From Opacimonas viscosa (GTDB taxonomy: Bacteria > Pseudomonadota > Gammaproteobacteria > Enterobacterales > Alteromonadaceae): 36,070 nt of DNA. A program made the position numbers and the translations under genes. The notes under the pieces are model-generated. The model was not told the origin of the DNA, made no database searches, and was given only the letters and a program-made list of their open reading frames with translations. Below, piece after piece: positions 29,614 to 36,070 of this stretch. Position 1 is the first letter of the stretch, and every line of letters begins with the position of its first letter. Location: NCBI RefSeq assembly GCF_024199005.1, contig NZ_JANATA010000024.1, positions 1 to 36,070 on the forward strand, written 5' to 3'.

Positions 29614-30087
29614 CTAATCTGCAAGGTAACTCGGTATTGTAAGTGTTTGTTTGTGCAGCCTTGTATTTCTATTGGCTATTCCTGCTTGCTTCAACTCTTC
29701 GAAACTTGGAAAAAACCCACCCCATGCGTCCTTTACTAGTGCTTGTAGTATAAATGCCTCATTTGCTCCGACATTTTTAAGTAGTTTTTCAAGATTACTA
29801 TCATGAAATTTTAGGGAGTTTGATTCATAGTGGACGTTCTGATTTTTATCTTTATTATAGGATGCGTGAAAACCAACCCATGCTTTTGGGTGTACATAAC
29901 GATTATTACTAGATAAAAGCACCATGCTACAAGCACTTATGCAATTTCCTAGAATCTCCACAGTAATATCATATTGCTTGATAAATTCTCCTAAGATAAT
30001 TGCTTCTGTCGGCTTACCTCCTTCAGAATGCATTTCTAAGGATATGGGAACATTCTGACCTTCTCCCCAAATTACATTTCCATACAA
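29614..30087 (-). CDS. ClpP/SppA-like serine protease domain protein, N-terminus uncertain
   Basis: 157 residues in the open part: ISLEMHSEGGKPTEAIILGE, then GNCISACSMVLLSSNNRYV and KAWVGFHAS, the pattern of small periplasmic ClpP-like proteins (LxSxGG, C.SAC with the nucleophile Ser, GFH with the His). The only start in the open part is TTG 30087. The same frame stays open further upstream through a hydrophobic segment (WILVTFSKNILCVGFLYG) without ATG, so the gene may be truncated at its 5' end or have lost its start. Substrate unknown. Confidence 0.6.
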   Translation of the reverse strand: MYGNVIWGEGQNVPISLEMHSEGGKPTEAIILGEFIKQYDITVEILGNCISACSMVLLSSNNRYVHPKAWVGFHASYNKDKNQNVHYESNSLKFHDSNLEKLLKNVGANEAFILQALVKDAWGGFFPSFEELKQAGIANRNTRLHKQTLTIPSYLAD

Positions 30088-30249
30088 AAAGCCTACACAT
30101 AGAATATTCTTCGAAAATGTAACTAAAATCCAAACTTGCTCAACTGAAAATATTGCAAGGTTTATTTATTACATAGCTAAAACTTGAAGAAAATGAAATC
30201 TTTACTAACTTTAGTGTTTTCAGCTTATTTGTAGACATGGTGGAAGGTG

Positions 30250-30705
30250 ATGGACAGCTTTATTAAGCAAAAAAACAATAATAGAAAAGTATTATCTAGG
30301 AAAACGTGGGTCGCTTATGCTGAACCATGTATAGCGGTTGTAATGGGGCTTATTGTGGGCTTAATATTTACTTTTTGGCTCTCGTTTATTCCCTTCCTGT
30401 ACGCAATTTATAAAGTCATTGAAATACCCAGTTATGAGCTTTTTTTTGACGAAAAAGGCGTTTGGCTATATTCGGGTGCATTTCCATGGAATCAAGGTGT
30501 ACGAGGTGTCAAATGGCGTGACCTCGATGTAGCTACTTTCTACCCAAATTTCTTTAGCTGGGCAATGAAATCTTATACGTTAGACATTTCACATCGTTAT
30601 ACGAAAAAGAGCGAAATTAACGAGTCCTACATGAGTCTTGGTGTAGAAGCCATTGAGCAAATAAATTTGATGCATCAACAAATGATTGACGAAGGGATTT
30701 CTTAA
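30250..30705 (+). CDS. Small membrane protein, unknown
   Basis: 151 residues from ATG 30250 (GGAAGG a few bases upstream; GTG 30247 is an alternative). Two adjacent hydrophobic segments (~26-62: CIAVVMGLIVGLIFTFWLSF and IPFLYAIYKVI) are followed by a cytoplasmic part with FFDEKGVWLYSGAFPWNQG and KWRDLDVATFYP, which looks like a PH-like beta domain seen in small bacterial membrane proteins. Divergent from the ClpP-like gene. Function unknown. Confidence 0.6.
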   Translation: MDSFIKQKNNNRKVLSRKTWVAYAEPCIAVVMGLIVGLIFTFWLSFIPFLYAIYKVIEIPSYELFFDEKGVWLYSGAFPWNQGVRGVKWRDLDVATFYPNFFSWAMKSYTLDISHRYTKKSEINESYMSLGVEAIEQINLMHQQMIDEGIS

Positions 30706-30955
30706 CACCTGCATCCTTATAAAACAAACTTAATAATAGGTCTCAAAAAGGCGCTCTCTTAGCGTTGATCTGCAAATTTCCTTAAATGGTATAACATCAC
30801 TTCGACTCCTACCGTATAAATTATTTACAGTATTATTCGCTTGACTAAAAGCTATTTTAATTCAAGTTTCCGCTACACCATCTAACATTATCTTATTGAT
30901 ATCAGGATGCATTCTGAAAGTCTTAATGATTTCAGAGTCTCCATATGATTGCTTA
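30706..30955. other. Spacer, nothing recognised
   Basis: 250 AT-rich bases before att copy 4 without a convincing gene, repeat or hairpin. Confidence 0.5.
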
Positions 30956-31190
30956 GAGGGTCACTGGCTCAACTTCTACAAGCGTGCCACACCAGCGTCC
31001 ACCATCCGTTATAATCAATTACTTACGTTTTTACCCAGTTCGAGAATCGACCGATTTCGAGAGTATCGCCTGCGTTATTTTGAAAATGTGTGCCAAATAT
31101 GTGCCGGATCTGCACCATTATCCGGCTACAGATCAATGATTATCTTACCTTCAGCTATCTAGTACTGACCGTGAAATTTACAATTGAAAG
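30956..31190 (+). repeat. Degraded att copy 4 and flank module, copy 3
   Basis: GAGGGTCACTGGCTCAA then ~20 unrelated bases and AGCGTCCACCATCC: the tRNA end with damaged T-loop region. The flank (31005-31190) keeps the left-end module (TTACGTTTTTACCCAGTTCG, AATCGACCGATTT, GTGTGCCAAATATGTGCCGG). It again leads into a HigB/HigA operon. Confidence 0.8.
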
Positions 31191-31191
31191 T

Positions 31192-31209
31192 TGTAGCTTT
31201 TAAGCTACA
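31192..31209. promoter_or_regulatory. Operator palindrome of toxin-antitoxin module 2
   Basis: TGTAGCTT-TT-AAGCTACA, identical to 24589-24606 although the surrounding DNA has diverged, which argues for selection on it as the antitoxin binding site. Confidence 0.7.
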
Positions 31210-31224
31210 ATGTACTTATGAAAT

Positions 31225-31527
31225 ATGAAATATGAAATCATCACGACTGAGCATTTTGACAAATGGCTATCTAAGTTAAAAGATAAAAAAGCAGTGAATG
31301 CCATATCCATTCGCTTGTTACGTGCCGAATGTGGAAACCTCGGAGACATTAAATCTGTAGGTTCAGGAATCAGCGAGATGATAATATTTGTCGGTAAAGG
31401 GTACAGAGTTTATTTTACAATTCGTGATGGCAAATTGATTATTCTTTTACATGGTGGCCACAAAGACTCGCAAAAAGCCGACATAAAATTAGCTCATGCA
31501 ATAAATCAACAACTCGATTGTGATTAA
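31225..31527 (+). CDS. HigB-like (HI1419-type) toxin 2
   Basis: 100 residues, about seven or eight changes from toxin 1 (e.g. AFNAIAV to AVNAISI, MRIFVGKGYRIY to MIIFVGKGYRVY). The Arg of the ELRI/EMRI motif is Ile here (SEMIIF), which may affect activity. Several ATGs lie close together (31218, 31225, 31232); only 31225 gives the full reading frame. Followed 3 bases later by its antitoxin. Confidence 0.88.
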   Translation: MKYEIITTEHFDKWLSKLKDKKAVNAISIRLLRAECGNLGDIKSVGSGISEMIIFVGKGYRVYFTIRDGKLIILLHGGHKDSQKADIKLAHAINQQLDCD

Positions 31528-31530
31528 ATC

Positions 31531-31818
31531 GTGGAGAAAATCATGAAAACAAGAGTATTTAACCCATTTGATTACATGGAAACTCAAGAAGAGATCCATG
31601 AGTTTCTGATTGAGTGCTTTAATGACGATGATCCTAAAGTGTTTATCAACGCTCTCAATCATCTAATGAAGAAGCACGGTGTTGCTAACATTGCAGAGCA
31701 AATTGGCGTGAATAGAGAAAGCTTATACCGCTCGTTTAATGGAAAAGTAAGCCCTCGCTGGGACACTGTGGTGAAAGTAATGAAAGTATTGAATATTGAT
31801 TTAACCGAAGCAGCTTAA
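31531..31818 (+). CDS. HigA-like (HI1420-type) antitoxin 2
   Basis: 95 residues, over 90% like antitoxin 1 with changes clustered in the first 30 residues (METQEEIHEFLIEC versus MDTQEEIHDFLVEC) and an unchanged C-terminal half apart from EEIG to EQIG. The helix-turn-helix is intact. Because the operators are identical, the two antitoxins probably cross-regulate. Confidence 0.88.
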   Translation: MEKIMKTRVFNPFDYMETQEEIHEFLIECFNDDDPKVFINALNHLMKKHGVANIAEQIGVNRESLYRSFNGKVSPRWDTVVKVMKVLNIDLTEAA

Positions 31819-31873
31819 TAATTTTGAACTTTAGCGAATAATATCTGATATTGAGTGATGTTTAAAATCCCGT

Positions 31874-31887
31874 CCTTACAAGGCGAG
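31874..31887 (+). repeat. att copy 5, chromosomal side
   Basis: CCTTACAAGGCGAG, a perfect match to the att core for 14 bases, then unrelated sequence. It is the last trace of the tRNA end before the phoH-like gene and probably marks the right limit of the accessory region. The 56 bases between it and the antitoxin stop resemble those at 25209-25263. Confidence 0.65.
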
Positions 31888-32028
31888 ACGCCGCGCATAA
31901 AACTATAAAATTTTCGTGCATTTTGCTCTAATCTGGATTAGGTTTAATGTTGTGGCGACATTTTTTGCAATAAAACTGTCACCTTAGCGCTTTATCCTAT
32001 CAGTTGATTGCGAGTTTAGGAGTAATGG

Positions 32029-33417
32029 ATGACACAAGCACAAAGTAAAATTTACGTTTTAGATACCAATATATTATTACACGAACCGCTCGCCTTTTTA
32101 TCCTTCCAAGAGCACGACGTTGTCATCCCGATGACCGTCTTGGAAGAACTTGACCACATTAAAGACAGCAAAAAAGACGTTGCCAGAGATGCGCGGGTCT
32201 CAATTCGCGCACTAGAAAACGTGCTGGCCGATGCTTCCCCCGAACAAATGGCGGTGGGCGTCATGCTTGCTGGTCTTGGTTCTAAGGAACACGGGCCATC
32301 AGGTCGGTTACGCATTTACACTGATTTGCTGATGGAGCCCAACAAACAAGTATTTACCAGCAACGAAAACGATAATCGCATTATCAATGTGGCGCTTGAC
32401 CTGCAGCGCAGTTTTCCTGACCAGGCTGTGATATTAGTGACTAAAGACATCAACATGCGCCTCAAAGCAAAGGGCGCAGGTATGCAGTATGTTGAGGATT
32501 ACCGCACCGATCAGCTGATTGACGATATCAAATATTTGTCCAAAGGGTTCATTAAAGTGCCTGGGCGGTTTTGGGATGGTGTGACTGATGTTGATAGCCA
32601 GACTGAAGGGCGCGATACCGTGCATCGCATTGCGTTGACGCAGTTGCCTGAGCTGTATATTAATGCCTTTATCATTGACGAAGCCAAGGAGTTTGCCGGT
32701 GTGGTCGAGCTCATCGACGATACCCATGCAGAAATCGTCGATTTGGGGGTGGAGCGCCTCATGGCTCGTCAAGCATGGGGGGTGCATCCCAAAAATATTG
32801 GCCAAGCCATGGCACTACATGCGCTACTCGACCCGCACATTGATTTGTGTATTTTGACTGGGCCAGCAGGGAGTGGTAAAACCTTATTAGCATTGGCTGC
32901 CGCCTTAGAAATGGTGGTCGAAAAGAACATGTACGACAAAATTATCGTGACCCGTTCAACGCCAGAAATTGCCGAATCGATTGGTTTTTTACCCGGTACC
33001 GAGGAAGAAAAAATGGCACCGTGGCTATCGGCAATCACTGACTCCTTAGAAGTACTGCACGGACAGGACGTCAACACGTCAGGTTCGTTGTCCTACATCA
33101 TGGAAAAAGCCAATATTCAGTTCAAGTCGGTTAATTTTATGCGCGGTCGCAGTATCCAAAATGCCATTGTTATTTTGGATGAATCGCAGAATCTCACCGC
33201 CTCACAGCTCAAAACAATCATCACGCGTTGCGGTGAAGGCACCAAACTCATCGTCGGTGGGAACCTTGCGCAAATCGACAGTAACTACCTGTCTGCCGTG
33301 ACGTCGGGATTAACCTATTTAGTCGAAAAGTTTAAAAACTTTTCTGGTTCCTCGACGATGATGCTCGATGGTGTTGTAAGAAGTCGCCTCGCGGAGTTCG
33401 CCGAAAAATCGTTATAA
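32029..33417 (+). CDS. PIN-PhoH family protein (PhoH2-type)
   Basis: 462 residues: an N-terminal PIN ribonuclease domain (YVLDTNILLHEPLAFLSF, VLEELDHIKDS and further acidic residues; ~5-150) joined to a PhoH ATPase/helicase domain with Walker A GPAGSGKT at 278-285 and Walker B IVILDES. Proteins of this build (PhoH2, YlaK) act as ATP-dependent RNA-cleaving enzymes. The GC-rich coding style and complete length mark it as core chromosome, the first stable gene to the right of the island. Start ATG 32029 has TTTAGGAG 8 bases before it. Confidence 0.93.
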   Translation: MTQAQSKIYVLDTNILLHEPLAFLSFQEHDVVIPMTVLEELDHIKDSKKDVARDARVSIRALENVLADASPEQMAVGVMLAGLGSKEHGPSGRLRIYTDLLMEPNKQVFTSNENDNRIINVALDLQRSFPDQAVILVTKDINMRLKAKGAGMQYVEDYRTDQLIDDIKYLSKGFIKVPGRFWDGVTDVDSQTEGRDTVHRIALTQLPELYINAFIIDEAKEFAGVVELIDDTHAEIVDLGVERLMARQAWGVHPKNIGQAMALHALLDPHIDLCILTGPAGSGKTLLALAAALEMVVEKNMYDKIIVTRSTPEIAESIGFLPGTEEEKMAPWLSAITDSLEVLHGQDVNTSGSLSYIMEKANIQFKSVNFMRGRSIQNAIVILDESQNLTASQLKTIITRCGEGTKLIVGGNLAQIDSNYLSAVTSGLTYLVEKFKNFSGSSTMMLDGVVRSRLAEFAEKSL

Positions 33418-33433
33418 TCTCTATAATACACAA

Positions 33434-33613
33434 AGATCCAGGTGCGTAGTCTTTAATGGAAGGTTACAAAAATATGATACACCAAAAGGCTTTGGCGTAG
33501 GCCTGAGTATCGTCTCCTGCTTGTGTGATAAGTTCGGTATCACAATGAATGTAAGTTCCTGCGAAGAAAAAACAAGCTATCGGTTGGATCTCAATGTTTT
33601 GGCAAGCGATTAA
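33434..33613 (+). pseudogene. Histidine kinase C-terminal remnant
   Basis: The open frame reads VVFNGRLQKYDTPKGFGVGL and SIVSCLCDKFGITMNVSS, the end of a HATPase domain (F-box and G2 box GFGVGLSIV). The rest of the kinase, including the His box and N box, is absent. It follows phoH in the same direction. Confidence 0.8.
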
Positions 33614-33794
33614 ACTCTATGCTGGTTGCTGTTCGTCGCGTTGCCAAAAAAGGAAAAAAGCCAAAGGACTTGCATCCAATGGCCTTTGATAGATATCAGG
33701 TATGTCTTTAGAGGGTAAAGTATGTCAACCACATTGAGTGTTCCAGATTCAAAAAAAACACTAATCCCACACTGACTAAAGCGAGTTTTTTACA

Positions 33795-33980
33795 TTAATG
33801 GGCATGGCCGTGATGCTTTTCATGATGATGCCCATGTTCACCTTGCAAAGCTTCACCTTGGGCATTATAAAAACCACTCGCGCCGCCTTCGATAAACCCA
33901 AGATTGACCATTTGTGTCAGAAATGGATCGGTGTGATCACCTTCCTCTCCTGGCTGTTCAAGCAACTGTCCTTGGTGGAT
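33795..33980 (-). pseudogene. His-rich C-terminal gene remnant
   Basis: The frame directly after the alkaline phosphatase remnant's stop continues in phase for ~60 codons: GDHTDPFLTQMVNLGFIEGG, and ends GHHHEKHHGHAH. It is the tail of a different gene joined by deletion; a metal-related protein is possible but not recognised. Confidence 0.5.
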
Positions 33981-34199
33981 TCATGCTGAGGTTAGAGTAG
34001 AAATACCCATCCCATCGCCTACAAACAAGATGACGTTTTTTGCTTTAAACGTGTTTTTGATGGCTAATTTGCGTTCTAACTGGATTTGCGCATCGGTAAA
34101 CCATGCATTTTGAGTTTGATATTCAGGTAATGCAGTTTGGGCATGGGCACTCACCATAGCAAACATTGCACTGCCAAATACTGTGAGTGTTTTTTTCAT
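33981..34199 (-). pseudogene. Alkaline phosphatase N-terminal remnant
   Basis: 72 residues: signal peptide MKKTLTVFGSAMFAMVSAHA, then AKNVILFVGDGMGISTLT, the first metal-binding Asp motif of PhoA-family phosphatases. It stops right after, before the catalytic Ser motif, where it is joined to the His-rich tail. Full proteins are ~450-550 residues. Confidence 0.85.
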
Positions 34200-34470
34200 A
34201 AGTTTTTGTCCTAGTGTGAAAGTGTGTTCAATCTAAATGAACCAGGACAATCTATTAGTTTTATGTGACAAACTATGGGTATTCATCTGACACTTTTTTA
34301 AGTTTAGATGAAATATATGTGAATTTGTTATGTTATCACGTCTTTGTTTTTACTGGGGTTAAAGGAGAATTGGTATAAATATATGCTTCAATAAGTACCG
34401 TATTACAACCTATCAACCCCACACGTTAAAATAACGTGTGGGATAGATGTAATTTAACTATTAGGAGGTT
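34200..34470. other. Intergenic region with one hairpin
   Basis: No gene is seen. It contains the hairpin noted at 34418-34442 and AT-rich sequence upstream of the phosphatase remnant, which presumably once held its promoter. Confidence 0.5.
34418..34442 (-). terminator. Hairpin after chemotaxis receptor gene
   Basis: CCCACACGTTA-AAA-TAACGTGTGGG, a perfect 11-pair stem, 28 bases downstream of the receptor stop on the minus strand. The following bases (TTGATAGGTTG) are not a clean U-tract, so termination may be weak. Confidence 0.6.
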
Positions 34471-36012
34471 TTATGAAGCGTTCAACTTAAATTTCTCAAC
34501 TGTTTGCTTTAACTGATTGGAACTATCCTTAAGTTGTGTTTGGGCGGCCTGAAGCTCATTACTCACCATGAATTGGTCATTTGCAGCATGCTGTACTTCT
34601 GTGCTGCGTTGGGTAATTTGTACACTAGATTGCATAGCTTGCGTGGTCGCAGAGGCAAAATTTTCAGCCGATCGTGAAAGGGTTGATACTTCTTCGGAGA
34701 GTGAGGCAATTTCCTCACGACACAGCGCAATCTTATCTTCACTAGCACCAATGGTGGATTTAGCCAACTGCGTCTGTGAAACAACATCATCGGAGGAGTT
34801 TACTAACTCGGCTAACAGGTGAATAATGTCATCACTAGCAGATTTAGAAGACGTCGCTAACGCTCTTACCTCACCTGCTACAACAGCAAATCCTCTACCA
34901 TCTTCACCGGCCCGAGCGGCTTCAATCGCTGCATTTAACGCAAGTAGATTTGTTTGCTCAGTAATAGAGGCAATTTGCTCTACGATAGTATTTATCTTAT
35001 CCACCTTTTCTTTGGTGGTATCCGCATGCAAGATTACTTGGTCAATACTCACCCCAACCTTATCCAGTGTATCTAATACATCATTAGTTGAGTGTGTTGT
35101 TTTGATGATTTTGTCCGTCAAGTTGATACTCACGGTTTGTGCATCCTCAGCATTTTTCATCAACATTGCTGTCGCATCATTAATATCAGCTACTTCTTGT
35201 TGAATAATTTCCGTGGCATTTTTACTGGCAATGGATTTTTCATACACTTCGCTACTAGCCGTCTCCACATGTTGAGAAACATCTGCAGTATCGAGAGCAT
35301 TGGACTGCACCACTAGCATGGCACTACGGATTTTTTGAAATGTCTCACACAATGCCATTTGAATACGTGTAAACTCATTCGAGCCTTCGATCTGTATACC
35401 TCGGCTAAAATCCCCCTTGTTCAAGTAGCCTAGATCATGGGTAATCGACTGCAAGTGCTTCGAGATAATGGAGGCGGTGACCGAATTCAACAGCAGTAAA
35501 ATTATGAGTGCGCATATGATTAAAATCATTAACGTTGCCGCCCAAGTAATAGAATTACTTGATTGAGTTTGTGCCAAATTTATATTGTTGTCCCATTTGG
35601 TATTTAGTACTTGGTTAACCGCTTGGATCTTGCTTGTCGCCAACGCAAACCAAGCATTAGCATTCAAAGGCGGCTTATCTAACATACCAATGGGGTGATT
35701 CAATATATAGGCAAATACAGAGTCTATCTGGTCAAAATTAGCATGTTGTAACTTTGGGTTAAGCACTGCTTTTTGCTCTGGAGTAAACATAAATTGGATT
35801 ATTTGACCCAACTCATTTATTTCTTCAATGTAATACGTGAGTTCCTGTTTGGCTTGTGGTTCTATTTTCCCGCTTGCTAATACACCGTTTAACTTTCCTC
35901 TCGCTTGACCTAAACGCTCTTTTAACTCTGATAGTAACAACGCCTGCTGAATACTTTGTTGCTGTTGATTAGAGCCTATATACCCACGAATAATATTGTT
36001 AAAGCTCATCAC
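34471..36012 (-). CDS. Methyl-accepting chemotaxis protein, apparently lacking the first membrane helix
   Basis: 513 residues from GTG/ATG at 36012/36009. A helical sensor region (~1-150, [16 protein letters not shown], somewhat like NIT or four-helix sensors), one membrane helix (~155-178, [18 protein letters not shown]), a HAMP linker and a full signalling domain with the hairpin tip [20 protein letters not shown] and [15 protein letters not shown]. It signals to CheA/CheW. Receptors of this class usually begin with a membrane helix before the sensor; none is seen, and an in-frame TAA lies upstream at about 36050-36052, so the 5' end may be truncated or frameshifted. Confidence 0.88.
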   Translation of the reverse strand: MMSFNNIIRGYIGSNQQQQSIQQALLLSELKERLGQARGKLNGVLASGKIEPQAKQELTYYIEEINELGQIIQFMFTPEQKAVLNPKLQHANFDQIDSVFAYILNHPIGMLDKPPLNANAWFALATSKIQAVNQVLNTKWDNNINLAQTQSSNSITWAATLMILIICALIILLLLNSVTASIISKHLQSITHDLGYLNKGDFSRGIQIEGSNEFTRIQMALCETFQKIRSAMLVVQSNALDTADVSQHVETASSEVYEKSIASKNATEIIQQEVADINDATAMLMKNAEDAQTVSINLTDKIIKTTHSTNDVLDTLDKVGVSIDQVILHADTTKEKVDKINTIVEQIASITEQTNLLALNAAIEAARAGEDGRGFAVVAGEVRALATSSKSASDDIIHLLAELVNSSDDVVSQTQLAKSTIGASEDKIALCREEIASLSEEVSTLSRSAENFASATTQAMQSSVQITQRSTEVQHAANDQFMVSNELQAAQTQLKDSSNQLKQTVEKFKLNAS

Positions 36013-36070
36013 TTTGGTAACCGTACGGCCACTACATCTTTTATTTAATTATCCTTAAGGCATCATATCC

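Noticed and set aside
32434-33077. Several minus-strand frames of 83-123 codons opposite phoH
   Set aside because: Shadows of a well-conserved PIN-PhoH gene; no ribosome-binding sites or family motifs.
34568-35316. Plus-strand frames opposite the chemotaxis receptor
   Set aside because: Complement of a conserved, repetitive coiled-coil coding sequence; no independent support.

Overview
The window looks like a tRNA-Val integration hot spot in a marine gammaproteobacterium, probably of the Alteromonadales (Shewanella / Paraglaciecola-like; inferred from protein style, low GC and IS types, not proven). Two tandem tRNA-Val(TAC) genes stand at the left edge. Ordinary chromosome resumes at about 31.9 kb with a PIN-PhoH ATPase gene, decayed gene fragments and a chemotaxis receptor. 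Between them lie about 31 kb of accessory DNA. It is divided by repeated copies of the tRNA-Val 3' end (24344, 25264, 27883, 30956, 31874), so it reads as several integrative elements stacked in tandem, each starting with the same att-plus-flank module.

Element 1 (about 98-24344) is the largest. (a) 420-3052: four minus-strand integron gene cassettes with attC sites but no integron integrase: a decayed cupin, a TIR-domain protein, an unknown protein and a truncated VRR-NUC nuclease. (b) 3444-5354: a mobility module of a Cro/CI-type repressor, an excisionase-like protein, a DUF3596-type tyrosine integrase and a truncated small ORF. (c) 5760-18020: a multi-peptide bacteriocin locus bounded on both sides by inverted IS481-family ends. 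It has a CadC/ToxR-like regulator, a small secreted protein, an HlyD-type adaptor, a C39-peptidase ABC exporter, a CPBP protease, a secreted S9 peptidase, six double-glycine-leader precursor genes (one frameshifted) and several small membrane proteins likely to give immunity. Three precursor genes other than the first are each preceded by an extra copy of the last ~43 codons of hlyD plus the ribosome-binding region, so the peptide-immunity units look like exchangeable cassettes. (d) 18149-24117: an operon of three overlapping genes for very large tyrosine-recombinase-like proteins and a partner, placed directly against the right att site.

The following smaller elements are: a HigB/HigA-type toxin-antitoxin module between two att copies (24344-25277); a stretch with a Fic/antitoxin remnant, a three-gene secreted-protein operon with a possible polymorphic-toxin-44-like protein, an istB scrap and a second copy of the element-1 right end (25264-27883); a remnant with a repressor-integrase deletion junction, IS21 pieces, another recombinase tail, a ClpP-like protease and a membrane protein (27883-30956); and a second, near-duplicate HigB/HigA module between att copies (30956-31887).

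The most interesting items are the giant dual-recombinase operon with its conserved inverted-repeat end, the hlyD-tail-driven bacteriocin cassette array and the nested integron cassettes. All functional statements are from reading the sequence; no database search was run.
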